DNA of 43,460 nucleotides, taken from the NCBI GenBank assembly GCA_050734185.1, contig JBOHUE010000189.1, positions 1 to 43,460 on the forward strand, in the 5' to 3' direction. This DNA comes from JAFALX01 sp050734185. GTDB taxonomy: Bacteria; Chloroflexota; Dormibacteria; Aeolococcales; Aeolococcaceae. Positions 8,860-16,546 of the stretch are shown piece by piece. The translations under genes were made by a program, and so were the position numbers. Within the stretch, counting starts at the first letter, position 1; each line of letters begins with the position of its first letter. The notes under the pieces were generated by a model that worked only from the letters and a program-made list of their open reading frames with translations, had not been told where the DNA came from and ran no database searches.

Positions 8860-9654
8860 TCACTCATGGTGCGAGTCGATGTCCTCGAGGCCGACCACGA
8901 CGATACGTCCCAGGCTGTCGCGCAGCACCTCGACGCGGTGCTCGTACAGCGCGCTCAGACGCTGGGAGGTGATCACCTCGTCGGGCGTTCCCGCGGTGAT
9001 GCGTCCGCGCGCCACATAGGCGACGCGATCCAGCACCGACACCAGCGGGTTGACGTCGTGCGCAACCAGCACGACCGTGATGCCGCGCGAACGGGCGACG
9101 TCCGCGACGAGACTCGTCGCCTGCGCCTGCGCGCGCAGGTCCAGGCTCGCCAGCGGTTCATCCAGCAGCAGCAGACGAGGCCGAGTCACAAGCGCCTGCG
9201 CGAGCAGCAGCCGCTGCTGCTCGCCGCCACTCAGGTGTCCCACCGGCTGGTTGGCGAATGCACCGGCGTCGACGGCTGCGATGGCCTCATCGACCAGCTC
9301 GCGCTTGGTGCGCCGCGCGGCCGGCGCGGGGGAGAGACCGAAGCGGGTGCCGTCGACACCAAGCCCCACAAGGTCGCGGGCGCGCACGTAGAGGTCACGG
9401 TCGAGGGTGCGTCGTTGCGGCACGTAACCGACGAGCCGCCGCGCGGCCCGCGGATCCTCGTCGAACACGGAGACGCTGCCCGTGGCCGGAGGGATCAGGC
9501 CAAGCAGCACGCGCAGCAGCGTGGTCTTGCCGGCGCCGTTCGGGCCAAGCACGACCAGAAACTCACCCGCGCGGATGTCGAGGTCGGCGTCGCGCCAGAT
9601 CCACCGGTCGCCGAGCCGAACCCCGGCGCCGCGCAGCGACACGGCAATCGTCAC
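8860..9654 (-). CDS. metal ABC transporter ATP-binding protein
   Basis: This 264-residue ATPase powers the importer encoded around it. It has Walker A GPNGAGKT near residue 38, Q-loop VGYVPQR, signature LSGGEQQR, Walker B LLLLDEPLA and the H-loop AHD. The start is a GTG at 9654, separated from the lipoprotein stop by one base. The C-terminal 40 residues after the H-loop (ITSQRLSALYEHRVEVL...) are the usual family extension, ending in a His-containing tail DSHHE. Confidence 0.94.
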   Translation of the reverse strand: MTIAVSLRGAGVRLGDRWIWRDADLDIRAGEFLVVLGPNGAGKTTLLRVLLGLIPPATGSVSVFDEDPRAARRLVGYVPQRRTLDRDLYVRARDLVGLGVDGTRFGLSPAPAARRTKRELVDEAIAAVDAGAFANQPVGHLSGGEQQRLLLAQALVTRPRLLLLDEPLASLDLRAQAQATSLVADVARSRGITVVLVAHDVNPLVSVLDRVAYVARGRITAGTPDEVITSQRLSALYEHRVEVLRDSLGRIVVVGLEDIDSHHE

Positions 9655-9655
9655 C

Positions 9656-10597
9656 TCAATTCGTCAGCTTCGAAGCGTTCAACGCGTTCTGCAGATCGTT
9701 CAACTCTCCCACCTGCCACAGCTCGAAGCTGGTGTCGGGCGGCTGAATGGTTTCGGTGACGCCCACGATCGGGATGTTCTTCTGCGACGCGAGCTGGCGC
9801 AGGTTGGTGGTCACATCGGTGGCCGTCTGCTGGTTGTAGACGAGCACGGTCGCCTGCCCGGTCTGCAACTGCTGCTGGAATGCAGTCACGGTGCTTGCCG
9901 GCGGGTCGTTGCCCTCTGACACTGCCTGCATGAACTCCGGAGGGCTGATCAGGTCGAGCCCGAGCGCCGACGCCATGTACACGAAGATGCTTTCGGTGGC
10001 CGCCACCTTGCGCCCGGAGAACTGCTGCTTGATGGCGCCGATGCGGTCGGTGTACGGCTTCAGGTCGCTGGTGAGCGTCGCGCGCTGTTGCGCGAAGTAC
10101 GACGCGTCGCCTGAATCGACCTTGCTCAGATCGCCGGTGATGCGATCAGCGACCTGCGTGACATACGACGGGCTGTACCAGAAGTGCGGGTTGTCGCCCT
10201 CCTTCTTGCCCAGCAGATCCGCGACCGTGAACACCGTGCGGCTCGAGCTCTGATTGGCGTCGAGCAGGCTCGACGCCCAGTTGTCATAGCCGGCGCCGTT
10301 GAGGATCACGTACTGCGCAGTCGCGAACGCGCGCGCGTTGCTGGCGCTGGACTGGTAGTCGTGCGGGTCGGCGTTCGGGTCGCTGACGATGCTGGTGACG
10401 CTCACGTGCGTGCCGCCCAGCTGCGTCACGATGCTGCCCCAGAAGTTCTCGGCCGCGACCACGTGGATGGTCCCGGTGGCGCCGCCTGTGGACGACGAGC
10501 CGCACGCCACGGCGGTGACCGCCACGGCGATGACGCCCAATACCAGCGCTACTCGCCTGCGAAGACCGGCGGCGGGCAGGCACGTGTGGGGCTGCAT
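9656..10597 (-). CDS. metal-binding lipoprotein of ABC importer (cluster A-I, Mn/Zn type)
   Basis: A 313-residue secreted lipoprotein that captures the metal outside the membrane. A charged start, a hydrophobic stretch (residues 16-31) and lipobox AVAC place the modified Cys at 32. Likely ligands are H79 (DPHDY), H138 (NPHFW), E202 (TESIFVY, where zinc-type ZnuA has His) and an acidic residue in IVGVTET near the C-terminus. H-H-E-D/E is the manganese/iron-type set (PsaA, MntC, SitA), and the His-rich loop of ZnuA is absent. The ATG at 10597 has an excellent ribosome site (AGGAGGT). First gene of the operon, divergent from a Fur-family gene. Confidence 0.93.
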   Translation of the reverse strand: MQPHTCLPAAGLRRRVALVLGVIAVAVTAVACGSSSTGGATGTIHVVAAENFWGSIVTQLGGTHVSVTSIVSDPNADPHDYQSSASNARAFATAQYVILNGAGYDNWASSLLDANQSSSRTVFTVADLLGKKEGDNPHFWYSPSYVTQVADRITGDLSKVDSGDASYFAQQRATLTSDLKPYTDRIGAIKQQFSGRKVAATESIFVYMASALGLDLISPPEFMQAVSEGNDPPASTVTAFQQQLQTGQATVLVYNQQTATDVTTNLRQLASQKNIPIVGVTETIQPPDTSFELWQVGELNDLQNALNASKLTN

Positions 10598-10616
10598 CGT
10601 CTACCTCCTGAACATT

Positions 10617-10660
10617 CGCAACAGAGTTGCGCATGACTATTGCACAAATGACATGCGCAA
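10617..10660. promoter_or_regulatory. candidate Fur-family operator with two adjacent palindromes
   Basis: Between the divergent importer and regulator genes lie two perfect inverted repeats: CGCAAC-AGA-GTTGCG at 10617-10631, and TTGCGCATG at 10627-10635 paired with CATGCGCAA at 10652-10660. The region is AT-rich compared with its surroundings. On the minus strand, TTGCCT and CAATAG 17 nt apart could be the importer promoter and fall inside the second repeat. On the plus strand the right arm covers the -35 position of the regulator promoter. A shared metal-dependent operator is inferred. Confidence 0.6.
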
Positions 10661-10675
10661 GGCAAATGCGCGAGT

Positions 10676-10681
10676 TATACT
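10676..10681 (+). promoter_or_regulatory. -10 box TATACT of the Fur-family gene
   Basis: TATACT ends 8 nt before the ATG at 10690 with no ribosome site between, predicting a leaderless transcript. The matching -35 position coincides with the palindrome arm at 10652-10660, so repressor binding there would block the promoter. Confidence 0.5.
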
Positions 10682-10689
10682 TATGCGAG

Positions 10690-11076
10690 ATGCCCCGTCC
10701 CAGCCCCGTCACCGACGCAGTGCGGCAGATCTTCGACACCGCCGGGCGTCACGCGTGGTCGATCGACGAGCTGCACGCCGCTGTCCGCGACTCGCTCGGG
10801 TCCGCGGATTACTCCTCCGTCTTCCGCGCGGTCACGCAGCTCGAGCGTGACGGCGCGTTGGACCGCATCGACCTCGGCGAGGGCCACGCCCGCTTCGAGA
10901 TCCGCGACGGGCACCACGAGCACATCCGCTGCGAGCGGTGCGGCCGGGTGGACGAGGTGCCCGGGTGCGTCCTTGACGACGTCGTGGCTCAGACCCAGGC
11001 AATGACCGGGTTCCGCGTCACCAGCCACCGGGTGGTGTTCGCCGGCGTCTGCGCCACCTGCGCCGCTTCTGGCTGA
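10690..11076 (+). CDS. Fur-family metalloregulator (Mur/Zur-like)
   Basis: A 128-residue DNA-binding repressor. Residues 1-72 form a winged helix (recognition region SADYSSVFRAVTQLERDG). Residues 73-128 form the dimerisation and metal domain, with HHEH at 75-78 and two CxxC pairs (C81/C84 and C121/C124) that form the structural zinc site. The ATG at 10690 was chosen because the fold starts there and a -10 box lies just upstream; a longer in-frame start at 10627 would run through the palindrome. Adjacent importer ligands point to manganese or iron as the sensed metal, though zinc cannot be excluded. Probably represses both itself and the importer. Confidence 0.9.
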   Translation: MPRPSPVTDAVRQIFDTAGRHAWSIDELHAAVRDSLGSADYSSVFRAVTQLERDGALDRIDLGEGHARFEIRDGHHEHIRCERCGRVDEVPGCVLDDVVAQTQAMTGFRVTSHRVVFAGVCATCAASG

Positions 11077-11114
11077 GCTACCAACGACGGCGTTCGTCGC
11101 ATACTGACCTCGCC

Positions 11115-12272
11115 ATGACGGCGACCACCGAGGGCGGGTGGAATGAGGAGCGGGGGACGTCGCTACAGGACGTCATCGAGCGATCCGGCTCGCTTCCGCC
11201 AGCCGCCGCACTGCTCATGCTCGACGATGTCCTGGAACGCTTGGAGCTGATCCAGGAGACCGGCGCGGCGCACGTCGAGCTGCAGCCTGCCGTTGTCACG
11301 ATCAACGAATACGGACGGGTCGGCTTGAGCGTCCCGACGTCGCGGACCGGGTTTGGGCTGGTGCCCTCACCGGCAGCGGCGCGGTACGCCGCGCCCGAGG
11401 TCCGTGGCGGCGCTCCCCTGGACGCGCGGGCCGACGTCTACGGCGCGACCGCTGTGTTCGTCGAAGCGCTGACCGGCATGCCGCCGGACATCGGCCGCGA
11501 CGTGATCAGTTCGGCGCCGGGCGCGACGCCGACCCACCAGATGGAGAGTCCGGCGCCGCCGGCTGTGCGGCGCCTGGTCGACGCCGGCCTCGCCGGCGAC
11601 CCGGCGTGGCGGCCGGACTCTGTTGAGGCGCTGCGCGCACTGCTCGCGGAGGTGGCGGCCGACTGCTTCCCCGCGCAGGACTGGCGCAGCCGCGGCCGTG
11701 CGTGGCTCTCGGCAGCGGTGCCGGAACCGACCAAGCCGAAGTTCGTGCCCCCCTGGCAGTCGCAGCCCGTGCCGGGAGCCGAGAACGTCGTGGTGCCCGA
11801 GTACACGGCGCCCGGATTCGTCGACGCGCAGCGGGAGAGCGGGCCCGCTCCTGGGCTGTTCCGGCGGATGGCGCGGGGCGACCCCGGTGTCATCACCGGC
11901 TTCGGGATCATTCTCGTCGGCCTGGTGCTCGTGATCATCGGCGCGAGCGTCGCCGGCAGCCTCGCCGGGCCGCGAACCGCGGCTTCCACCGCCCCACCGG
12001 CCCAGTCGACCTCCTCCGGCAGCGACCAGTCGACGCCGTCGTCGGGCTCGGAGTTGCTGTCGACACCGATCCCGACGCCGTACCCAACGGGGACCCCCTA
12101 CCCGAGCCCGTCGGACACGCCACTGCCGGTGCCGACGCCGCTGCCGTCCGACAACAGCGGGGGCACGACCTTCTTCGCAGGGCCGACGCCGACACCGGCG
12201 CCGACGCCCCCGACGTGCACGCTGGTGATCTTCGGGTGCCCGCCAACATCGCCACCATCACCGGCGGGATGA
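11115..12272 (+). CDS. membrane-anchored pseudokinase lacking the N-lobe
   Basis: A 385-residue protein. Residues 28-180 match the C-lobe of a Hanks-type Ser/Thr kinase: an HRD-like segment HVELQPAV (53-60), a DFG-like position reading SVP, APE at 93-95 (YAAPEVRGG) and DVYG at 107-110. There is no glycine-rich loop or VAIK lysine, the catalytic Asp is Glu55, the usual Lys is Gln57, and DFG is gone, so it should be catalytically dead. One transmembrane helix spans about 259-284. The outer 100 residues are Pro/Ser/Thr rich (PTP-type repeats) and end in a segment with two Cys. The topology resembles PknB-type receptors. Predicted leaderless: CATACT ends 9 nt before the ATG. Partner unknown. Confidence 0.75.
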   Translation: MTATTEGGWNEERGTSLQDVIERSGSLPPAAALLMLDDVLERLELIQETGAAHVELQPAVVTINEYGRVGLSVPTSRTGFGLVPSPAAARYAAPEVRGGAPLDARADVYGATAVFVEALTGMPPDIGRDVISSAPGATPTHQMESPAPPAVRRLVDAGLAGDPAWRPDSVEALRALLAEVAADCFPAQDWRSRGRAWLSAAVPEPTKPKFVPPWQSQPVPGAENVVVPEYTAPGFVDAQRESGPAPGLFRRMARGDPGVITGFGIILVGLVLVIIGASVAGSLAGPRTAASTAPPAQSTSSGSDQSTPSSGSELLSTPIPTPYPTGTPYPSPSDTPLPVPTPLPSDNSGGTTFFAGPTPTPAPTPPTCTLVIFGCPPTSPPSPAG

Positions 12273-12292
12273 GCGGCGTCTGAGGCTCCGGG

Positions 12293-12841
12293 CTAGGCGG
12301 TCAGCGGCGCGTTCAGCAGCTCGGCGTGGTGATCGCGGACCTTCTTGAGCTTGGGGTTGATCACGATCTGGCAGTACCCCTGGTTCGGATTCCGCGCGAA
12401 GTAGTCCTGGTGGTACTCCTCGGCCGGATAGAACGCGGTCAGCGGTTCGATCTCGGTCACGACCGGATTCGCCCACGATCTCTGGATCGCCTCCGCCGAC
12501 GCCCGCGCCGCGGCCGCCTGAGCGTCATCGCTGGTGAGGATCATCGAGCGGTACTGGGTGCCGGAGTCCGCGCCCTGTCGGTCCTTGGTGGTCGGGTCGT
12601 GAATCGACCAGAACACGTCGAGGATTGCGTCGTACGAGATCACCTCGGGGTCGAACTCGACCTGCACCACCTCGGCGTGGCCGGTCCTGCCGGTGCTCAC
12701 CTGCGCGTACGTCGGATTCGGCACGGTGCCGCCCGCGTAGCCGGACACGACGTGGGTCACGCCCTTGATCTCGCGGTATGCGGCGTCAAGACACCAGAAG
12801 CAACCGCCGCCAAGTGTCGCGATCTCGCGTCTGTCGCTCAT
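12293..12841 (-). CDS. msrA: peptide-methionine (S)-S-oxide reductase
   Basis: This 182-residue cytoplasmic repair enzyme reduces the S epimer of methionine sulfoxide in proteins. The catalytic motif GCFWC has C14 and C17; the likely recycling Cys is in NQGYCQIVINPK near the C-terminus. Other family landmarks are GVTHVVSGYAGG, NPTYAQVSTGRTGHAE and the AEEYHQDY substrate pocket. The ATG at 12841 has a GGAGGA site about 7 nt upstream. It is divergent from a thioredoxin gene, a fitting arrangement because thioredoxin regenerates MsrA, and convergent with the pseudokinase gene 20 bases away. Confidence 0.96.
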   Translation of the reverse strand: MSDRREIATLGGGCFWCLDAAYREIKGVTHVVSGYAGGTVPNPTYAQVSTGRTGHAEVVQVEFDPEVISYDAILDVFWSIHDPTTKDRQGADSGTQYRSMILTSDDAQAAAARASAEAIQRSWANPVVTEIEPLTAFYPAEEYHQDYFARNPNQGYCQIVINPKLKKVRDHHAELLNAPLTA

Positions 12842-12897
12842 CGTCGCTGTCCTCCGGCGTCGTTTCGCGTCGGTCTCATCGTGGCAGATTGATGGTG

Positions 12898-13353
12898 ATG
12901 GAAAGCACCGCCAACACCGCCAGCGGAGTCATCGCGTGCCCCGAGTGCGGTCGCAACAACCGTCTACCGACGGCCGCGACCGGGGCGCCGGCGTGCGGTG
13001 ACTGCCACAAGCCTCTGCCGTGGCTGGTGCACTCGGGCGATGCCGACTTCGATCGCGTGGCGGTGCAGACCGACCTTCCTGTCCTGGTCGACCTCTGGGC
13101 TCCGTGGTGCGGGCCATGCCACGCGATCGCGCCGCACGTCGAGCACGCGAGCCGGACGTTCGCCGGCCGGCTCAAGGTGGTGAAGGTGAACGTCGATGAC
13201 GCGCAGCGAATCGCGCAGCGGTTCAGCGCGCGAAGTATCCCGATGTTGGTGCTGCTCGACCACGGTCAACTGCTGTCGCGGCAGGTCGGCGCCGTCGGCT
13301 ACAGCCAGCTCGAACGCTGGATCAGTGACGCGCTCGCTGAGCACAGGACCTGA
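12898..13353 (+). CDS. thioredoxin with N-terminal zinc ribbon (TrxC/Trx2-like)
   Basis: A 151-residue disulfide reductase. An N-terminal zinc ribbon uses C14, C17, C33 and C36 (CPEC...CGDC). The thioredoxin domain follows from about residue 45, with active site WCGPC (C71, C74) and cis-Pro115 (SIPMLV). This domain order is that of TrxC/Trx2, often linked to oxidative stress. The ATG at 12898 is preferred because CAGATT ends 7 nt upstream (leaderless pattern); an in-frame ATG at 12892 would add two residues. It is divergent from msrA, its probable client, and convergent with the tRNA-Leu gene. Confidence 0.93.
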   Translation: MESTANTASGVIACPECGRNNRLPTAATGAPACGDCHKPLPWLVHSGDADFDRVAVQTDLPVLVDLWAPWCGPCHAIAPHVEHASRTFAGRLKVVKVNVDDAQRIAQRFSARSIPMLVLLDHGQLLSRQVGAVGYSQLERWISDALAEHRT

Positions 13354-13371
13354 CCGTCTTCGCCGTTGGTG

Positions 13372-13455
13372 TGCCGGGAAGGAGACTTGAACTCCTACGC
13401 CCATACGAGCACAGCGCCCTGAACGCTGCGTGTCTACCAATTCCACCATCCCGGC
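13372..13455 (-). tRNA. tRNA-Leu (anticodon CAG)
   Basis: On the minus strand an 84-nt cloverleaf can be drawn. The acceptor stem is GCCGGGA/TCCCGGC and the D arm carries AATTGGTAGA. The anticodon stem CAGCG/CGCTG encloses loop TTCAGGG with anticodon CAG. A long class II variable arm, as expected for Leu, precedes the T arm AGGAG-TTCAAGT-CTCCT. The discriminator is A. The 3' CCA is not encoded (next bases CAC). TAGTAT at 13469-13474 on the same strand may be its -10 box; it overlaps the stop of the upstream histidine kinase gene. Confidence 0.95.
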
Positions 13456-13471
13456 GAGGACGGTCTCGATA

Positions 13472-14656
13472 CTAGCAGCGGTCGGTGCGAGCCGAGGCGG
13501 GAAGGCGCACGGTGAAACGCGAGCCTCCGTCAGGTGGCCGCTCGTAAGCGACGCTGCCACCGTGCGCCTGCGCAAGCTGGCTCACGATGTACAGGCCGAG
13601 CCCCGTCCCGCCGGCGGAGCGTCGCATCGTGGCGAACTTCGTGAAGAGCTTGGGCACATCGGCCTCGGGGACACCCGGACCCTGATCGGTCACTGAGATC
13701 TCGACGGTGTCGCCGGCGGCTCGCGCGCTGACTGCAACCGGGGCCGCACCGTAGCGCAACGCGTTGCCGACGAGGTTGGACACCACCTGCACGATCCGGC
13801 CGCGGTCAGCATCGACCACGAGAGTGTCGTCGCATTCGATGGCGATGGACGAGTGGCCGTTGACCTCGTCCACGGTGTCGGTGAGGAGCGGCCGCAGCTG
13901 CAACGGCGCGACGTCGAGGTCCAGCCGGCCCGCCTCGGCACGCGTCACCAGAAGAAGGTCCTCGAGCAAGCGGTGCAGCCGGTTGCCGCCGGCCGCAAGC
14001 AGCTCGAGGAGTCGCTTGCGATTCGGGTCGTCGAGCCGGTCCCAGTCGTCGAGCAACGTGTCGGCGCTGCCGCGCATCAGCATCACCGGCCCGCGCAGCT
14101 CGTGCGCGGCGATGGCGACAAACTCGGCTTTCTCGTCGGCGAGCTTGCGCAGCTTACGGTTCGCCTCCCCGAGAGTCCGTGACGCGCGATCGCGCTCGAC
14201 ATTCATGGCATGGCGATCCGTGTTGTCGCGCGTCACCACGCCGAAACCGCAGTGCACGCCGCGCTCATCGGTGAGCGGACTGATGACGACGTTCGCCCAG
14301 AGACGGCTGCCGTCCTTGCGCAGGCGCCACCCCTCGTCGTCGTAGCGTCCGTCGCGCAACGCGAGCTCGAGCTCGCGCTCAGGCTGGTGCCGCGCCTGCG
14401 CGGCCGCGGTGGCAAAAACGCGAAAGTGCTCGCCGACGATCTCGCCACCCGGGTAGCCGATGAGTCGCTCGGCGCCGTTGTTCCAGGTGACGACGCGACC
14501 CTCGGTGTCGAGCATGAAAATCGCGTAGTCGGGGACAGTCTCGATGAACCTGCGCAGCCGCTCGCTGGAGTCGTCCCTGTCCTGTCTTGGTGCCAAAGAT
14601 GCCATCGCTGATGGGAGATTATCCATCATTTGGCCGCAGCAAATCCACACATCCAC
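13472..14656 (-). CDS. soluble PAS-domain sensor histidine kinase
   Basis: A 394-residue kinase with no transmembrane segment. A PAS domain (about 36-150, YAIFMLDTEGRVVTWNNGAERL) is followed by a short linker, then HisKA with phospho-acceptor H185 (AIAAHELRGPV) and an HATPase with N-box NLVGNALRYG, G1 DQGPGVP and G2 GGTGLGLYI. It autophosphorylates in response to a cytoplasmic signal (redox, light or small molecule; not determinable). The start is the GTG at 14656, whose Shine-Dalgarno GAGGA overlaps the stop of the preceding solute-binding protein, implying coupling; ATGs at 14629 and 14626 are alternatives. No response regulator is adjacent, so it is an orphan here. Confidence 0.88.
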   Translation of the reverse strand: MDVWICCGQMMDNLPSAMASLAPRQDRDDSSERLRRFIETVPDYAIFMLDTEGRVVTWNNGAERLIGYPGGEIVGEHFRVFATAAAQARHQPERELELALRDGRYDDEGWRLRKDGSRLWANVVISPLTDERGVHCGFGVVTRDNTDRHAMNVERDRASRTLGEANRKLRKLADEKAEFVAIAAHELRGPVMLMRGSADTLLDDWDRLDDPNRKRLLELLAAGGNRLHRLLEDLLLVTRAEAGRLDLDVAPLQLRPLLTDTVDEVNGHSSIAIECDDTLVVDADRGRIVQVVSNLVGNALRYGAAPVAVSARAAGDTVEISVTDQGPGVPEADVPKLFTKFATMRRSAGGTGLGLYIVSQLAQAHGGSVAYERPPDGGSRFTVRLPASARTDRC

Positions 14657-14663
14657 CCGGTCC

Positions 14664-16217
14664 TCAGTGGTGCCAGGCGGCGATGTCGCTGTACCGGGCC
14701 GCGCTGTCCCCAGCGGTGGGCATGGGCATGGCGGTCAGCGAGCCGTGGGTGACGTAGGCGACGACCGGCGTGTAGAGGAACACGGCGGGTGCGTCGCTGG
14801 CGAGGTCCCCGGAAACCGTGGCGGCAGCGGCGACGCGAGCCTGCGGATCGGTCGAGGAGGCGAGCACGTCGAGCGCTTGGTCCAGGAAGGGGTCGATCCG
14901 GGCGCCCGAGACGTTGAACCCGTTCGGGGGCGTGGCGTTGGATCGCCAGAACGCGCTGACGTCGAGGTCGGGGCCGTTGTCCCAGTCGCCGAGCGCGACC
15001 TGGAAATCGTGCTCGGTCACATCCGGCGTGATGAAGCTCTCAGCCGCCACCGGCGCCACCCGGAGCGTGATCCCGATCTGCGCGAGCTGGCTGGACAGCT
15101 CGGCCGCCACCGTCGAGAGCGGGTTGACGTCAGGCACGGTGAGGGTGTACGCGAGCTGCACGGAGCCCCGGACACGGGTGCCGTCTGGTGCGACCTGCCA
15201 TCCGTCCTTCTGGAGATCGGTGCTCGCCTGTACCGGAGACGCCGCCTCCTTCACCGGCGCCGTCGTGGCCCAGGCTAGACCCCGGCTCACGGCATCCACC
15301 TGTGCCACGCCGCCCCAGCTCTCCAGCGCGCCGGCCTGGATGTCGGCGCGGTTGACCGCCTCGCCGATGGCGCGCCGCACCACCGGGTCGTCGAGGCCGG
15401 GCACCCGTTCGTTGAACAGCAGGTCGACGAACTGGAACGTGCGGATGTCGTGCGCTGTTGACCCGCCCCGCTTGAGCAGCGCGGCTCGGTCCTGCGGCGT
15501 GGTGGCCAGCAGAGCGTCGGCTCCGCCACCGGTGAAGGCGGCTGACGCGCCGGTGAACGTGGTGTAGAGATCAAGCCGGATCTGGCGCAAACGTGGCTTC
15601 GGCGACGCGTACGCGTTGCCCTCGAGCTCGATCGAGGCGTCTGTCGCCGAGATGACGCGGTACGCGCCGGACGTCGCCATGGGGCGGCTCGGGTGCGCGG
15701 CGGCAGCTGCCAGCTTGGGTGGGCTCAACGCGCTGATCGGCAGGATCGGGATCTGCGTGAGCGCGGAGGGGAAGGACGCACGCGGCGATGGCAGTGTGAA
15801 CCCGAGGTTGGCGCCGGCCACGGTGACTTTCACGCCCTGGACCAGGGTCGACAGCCGTTTGTCTGCGGCGGGCGAGGTCTGCAGAAAGGTGAATGTCGCC
15901 GCAACGTCCGCCGGCGTGATCGGACCGCCCGAGGACCATCGCTGCCCCGGCCGCAACGCCATGAGATAGGTGAGGCCGTCGCTGCTCGCGCCGTACGACT
16001 CCACCAGGTCGGCGCGCGGGTACGCGCTGTCGTCGAGCTTCAGCAGCCCGCGGTACAGCAGATGCCCGACGTCGCGAACCGCGGGGTCCTGACTGCCGAT
16101 CAGCGGGTTGAGCGACAGCGGCGACCCCTGGACGACAAGCGCCTCACGAAAGTCGGGCCCGCCGATGACGCCGAAGTGCAGTGACGCGGCGACCGCCAGC
16201 GAGACTGCCGCGAGCAC
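14664..16217 (-). CDS. family-5 extracellular solute-binding protein (oligopeptide type), start uncertain
   Basis: A roughly 518-residue substrate-binding protein of the peptide/nickel SBP family. Landmarks are LVVQGSPLSLNPLIGSQDPA, a YRGLLKLD segment, LRPGQRWSSGGPITPADVAATF, and VVRRAIGEAVNRADI, the usual helix of family 5. The N-terminus is a membrane anchor without a lipobox Cys. The first canonical codon after secG is the GTG at 16217, which cuts into the hydrophobic helix; the positively charged stretch before it (RFRHRPRRIEVV) looks genuine but has no ATG/GTG/TTG, so a CTG or ATC start may be used. No permease or ATPase genes accompany it. It lies between secG and the histidine kinase. 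Confidence 0.8.
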   Translation of the reverse strand: MLAAVSLAVAASLHFGVIGGPDFREALVVQGSPLSLNPLIGSQDPAVRDVGHLLYRGLLKLDDSAYPRADLVESYGASSDGLTYLMALRPGQRWSSGGPITPADVAATFTFLQTSPAADKRLSTLVQGVKVTVAGANLGFTLPSPRASFPSALTQIPILPISALSPPKLAAAAAHPSRPMATSGAYRVISATDASIELEGNAYASPKPRLRQIRLDLYTTFTGASAAFTGGGADALLATTPQDRAALLKRGGSTAHDIRTFQFVDLLFNERVPGLDDPVVRRAIGEAVNRADIQAGALESWGGVAQVDAVSRGLAWATTAPVKEAASPVQASTDLQKDGWQVAPDGTRVRGSVQLAYTLTVPDVNPLSTVAAELSSQLAQIGITLRVAPVAAESFITPDVTEHDFQVALGDWDNGPDLDVSAFWRSNATPPNGFNVSGARIDPFLDQALDVLASSTDPQARVAAAATVSGDLASDAPAVFLYTPVVAYVTHGSLTAMPMPTAGDSAARYSDIAAWHH

Positions 16218-16270
16218 CGCGAGCGACAGCGCCGCGACGACCTCGATCCGCCGTGGCCGGTGGCGGAACC

Positions 16271-16507
16271 TTACTTGGTGACGTAGGTGGACAGAACCGA
16301 GAGGATGACGAACAGGACGATCATCCCCGCCGAGAACCGGAGCAGCCCCGCCTCCAGGCCGCGCCTCCGGCGGTACCCGCCGCCCGCGTCCCCGCCGCCG
16401 CCCCCGATCGTCCCCCCCAAGCCCGTCGCCTTCGGGGTCTGGAGCAGGATGCCAAGGATCGCCAGGATTCCCACGGCGTCCTGCGCCACCTGCAGTGCGG
16501 TCTTCAT
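16271..16507 (-). CDS. secG: preprotein translocase subunit SecG
   Basis: A 78-residue membrane protein that assists SecYE translocation. It has two hydrophobic helices (about residues 8-25 and 57-75) joined by a glycine-rich loop (GGTIGGGGGDAGGG), the classic SecG design. The ATG at 16507 has a GAAGGTG site upstream. In many Gram-positive-type genomes secG follows gap-pgk-tpi; here the two loci are 2 kb apart and separated by PLD and PadR genes. It is divergent from the PLD gene and heads the secG-SBP-kinase group. Confidence 0.88.
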   Translation of the reverse strand: MKTALQVAQDAVGILAILGILLQTPKATGLGGTIGGGGGDAGGGYRRRRGLEAGLLRFSAGMIVLFVILSVLSTYVTK

Positions 16508-16540
16508 TCAACGGCACCTTCACGATCGCCCACGGCCGCA

Positions 16541-16546
16541 AGTATA
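16541..16546 (-). promoter_or_regulatory. candidate -10 box (TATACT) of secG
   Basis: The minus strand reads TATACT about 33 nt before the secG ATG, leaving room for a leader with a Shine-Dalgarno. No good -35 match is seen. Confidence 0.4.

Noticed and set aside
10627..10689. Longer Fur-family protein beginning at 10627
   Set aside because: It would translate through the palindrome and the TATACT promoter box; the fold starts after 10690.
12000..12270. Repetitive CCGACGCCG-type sequence that resembles a tandem repeat or CRISPR-like array
   Set aside because: It encodes the Pro/Thr-rich tail of the pseudokinase; units are irregular and have no spacers.
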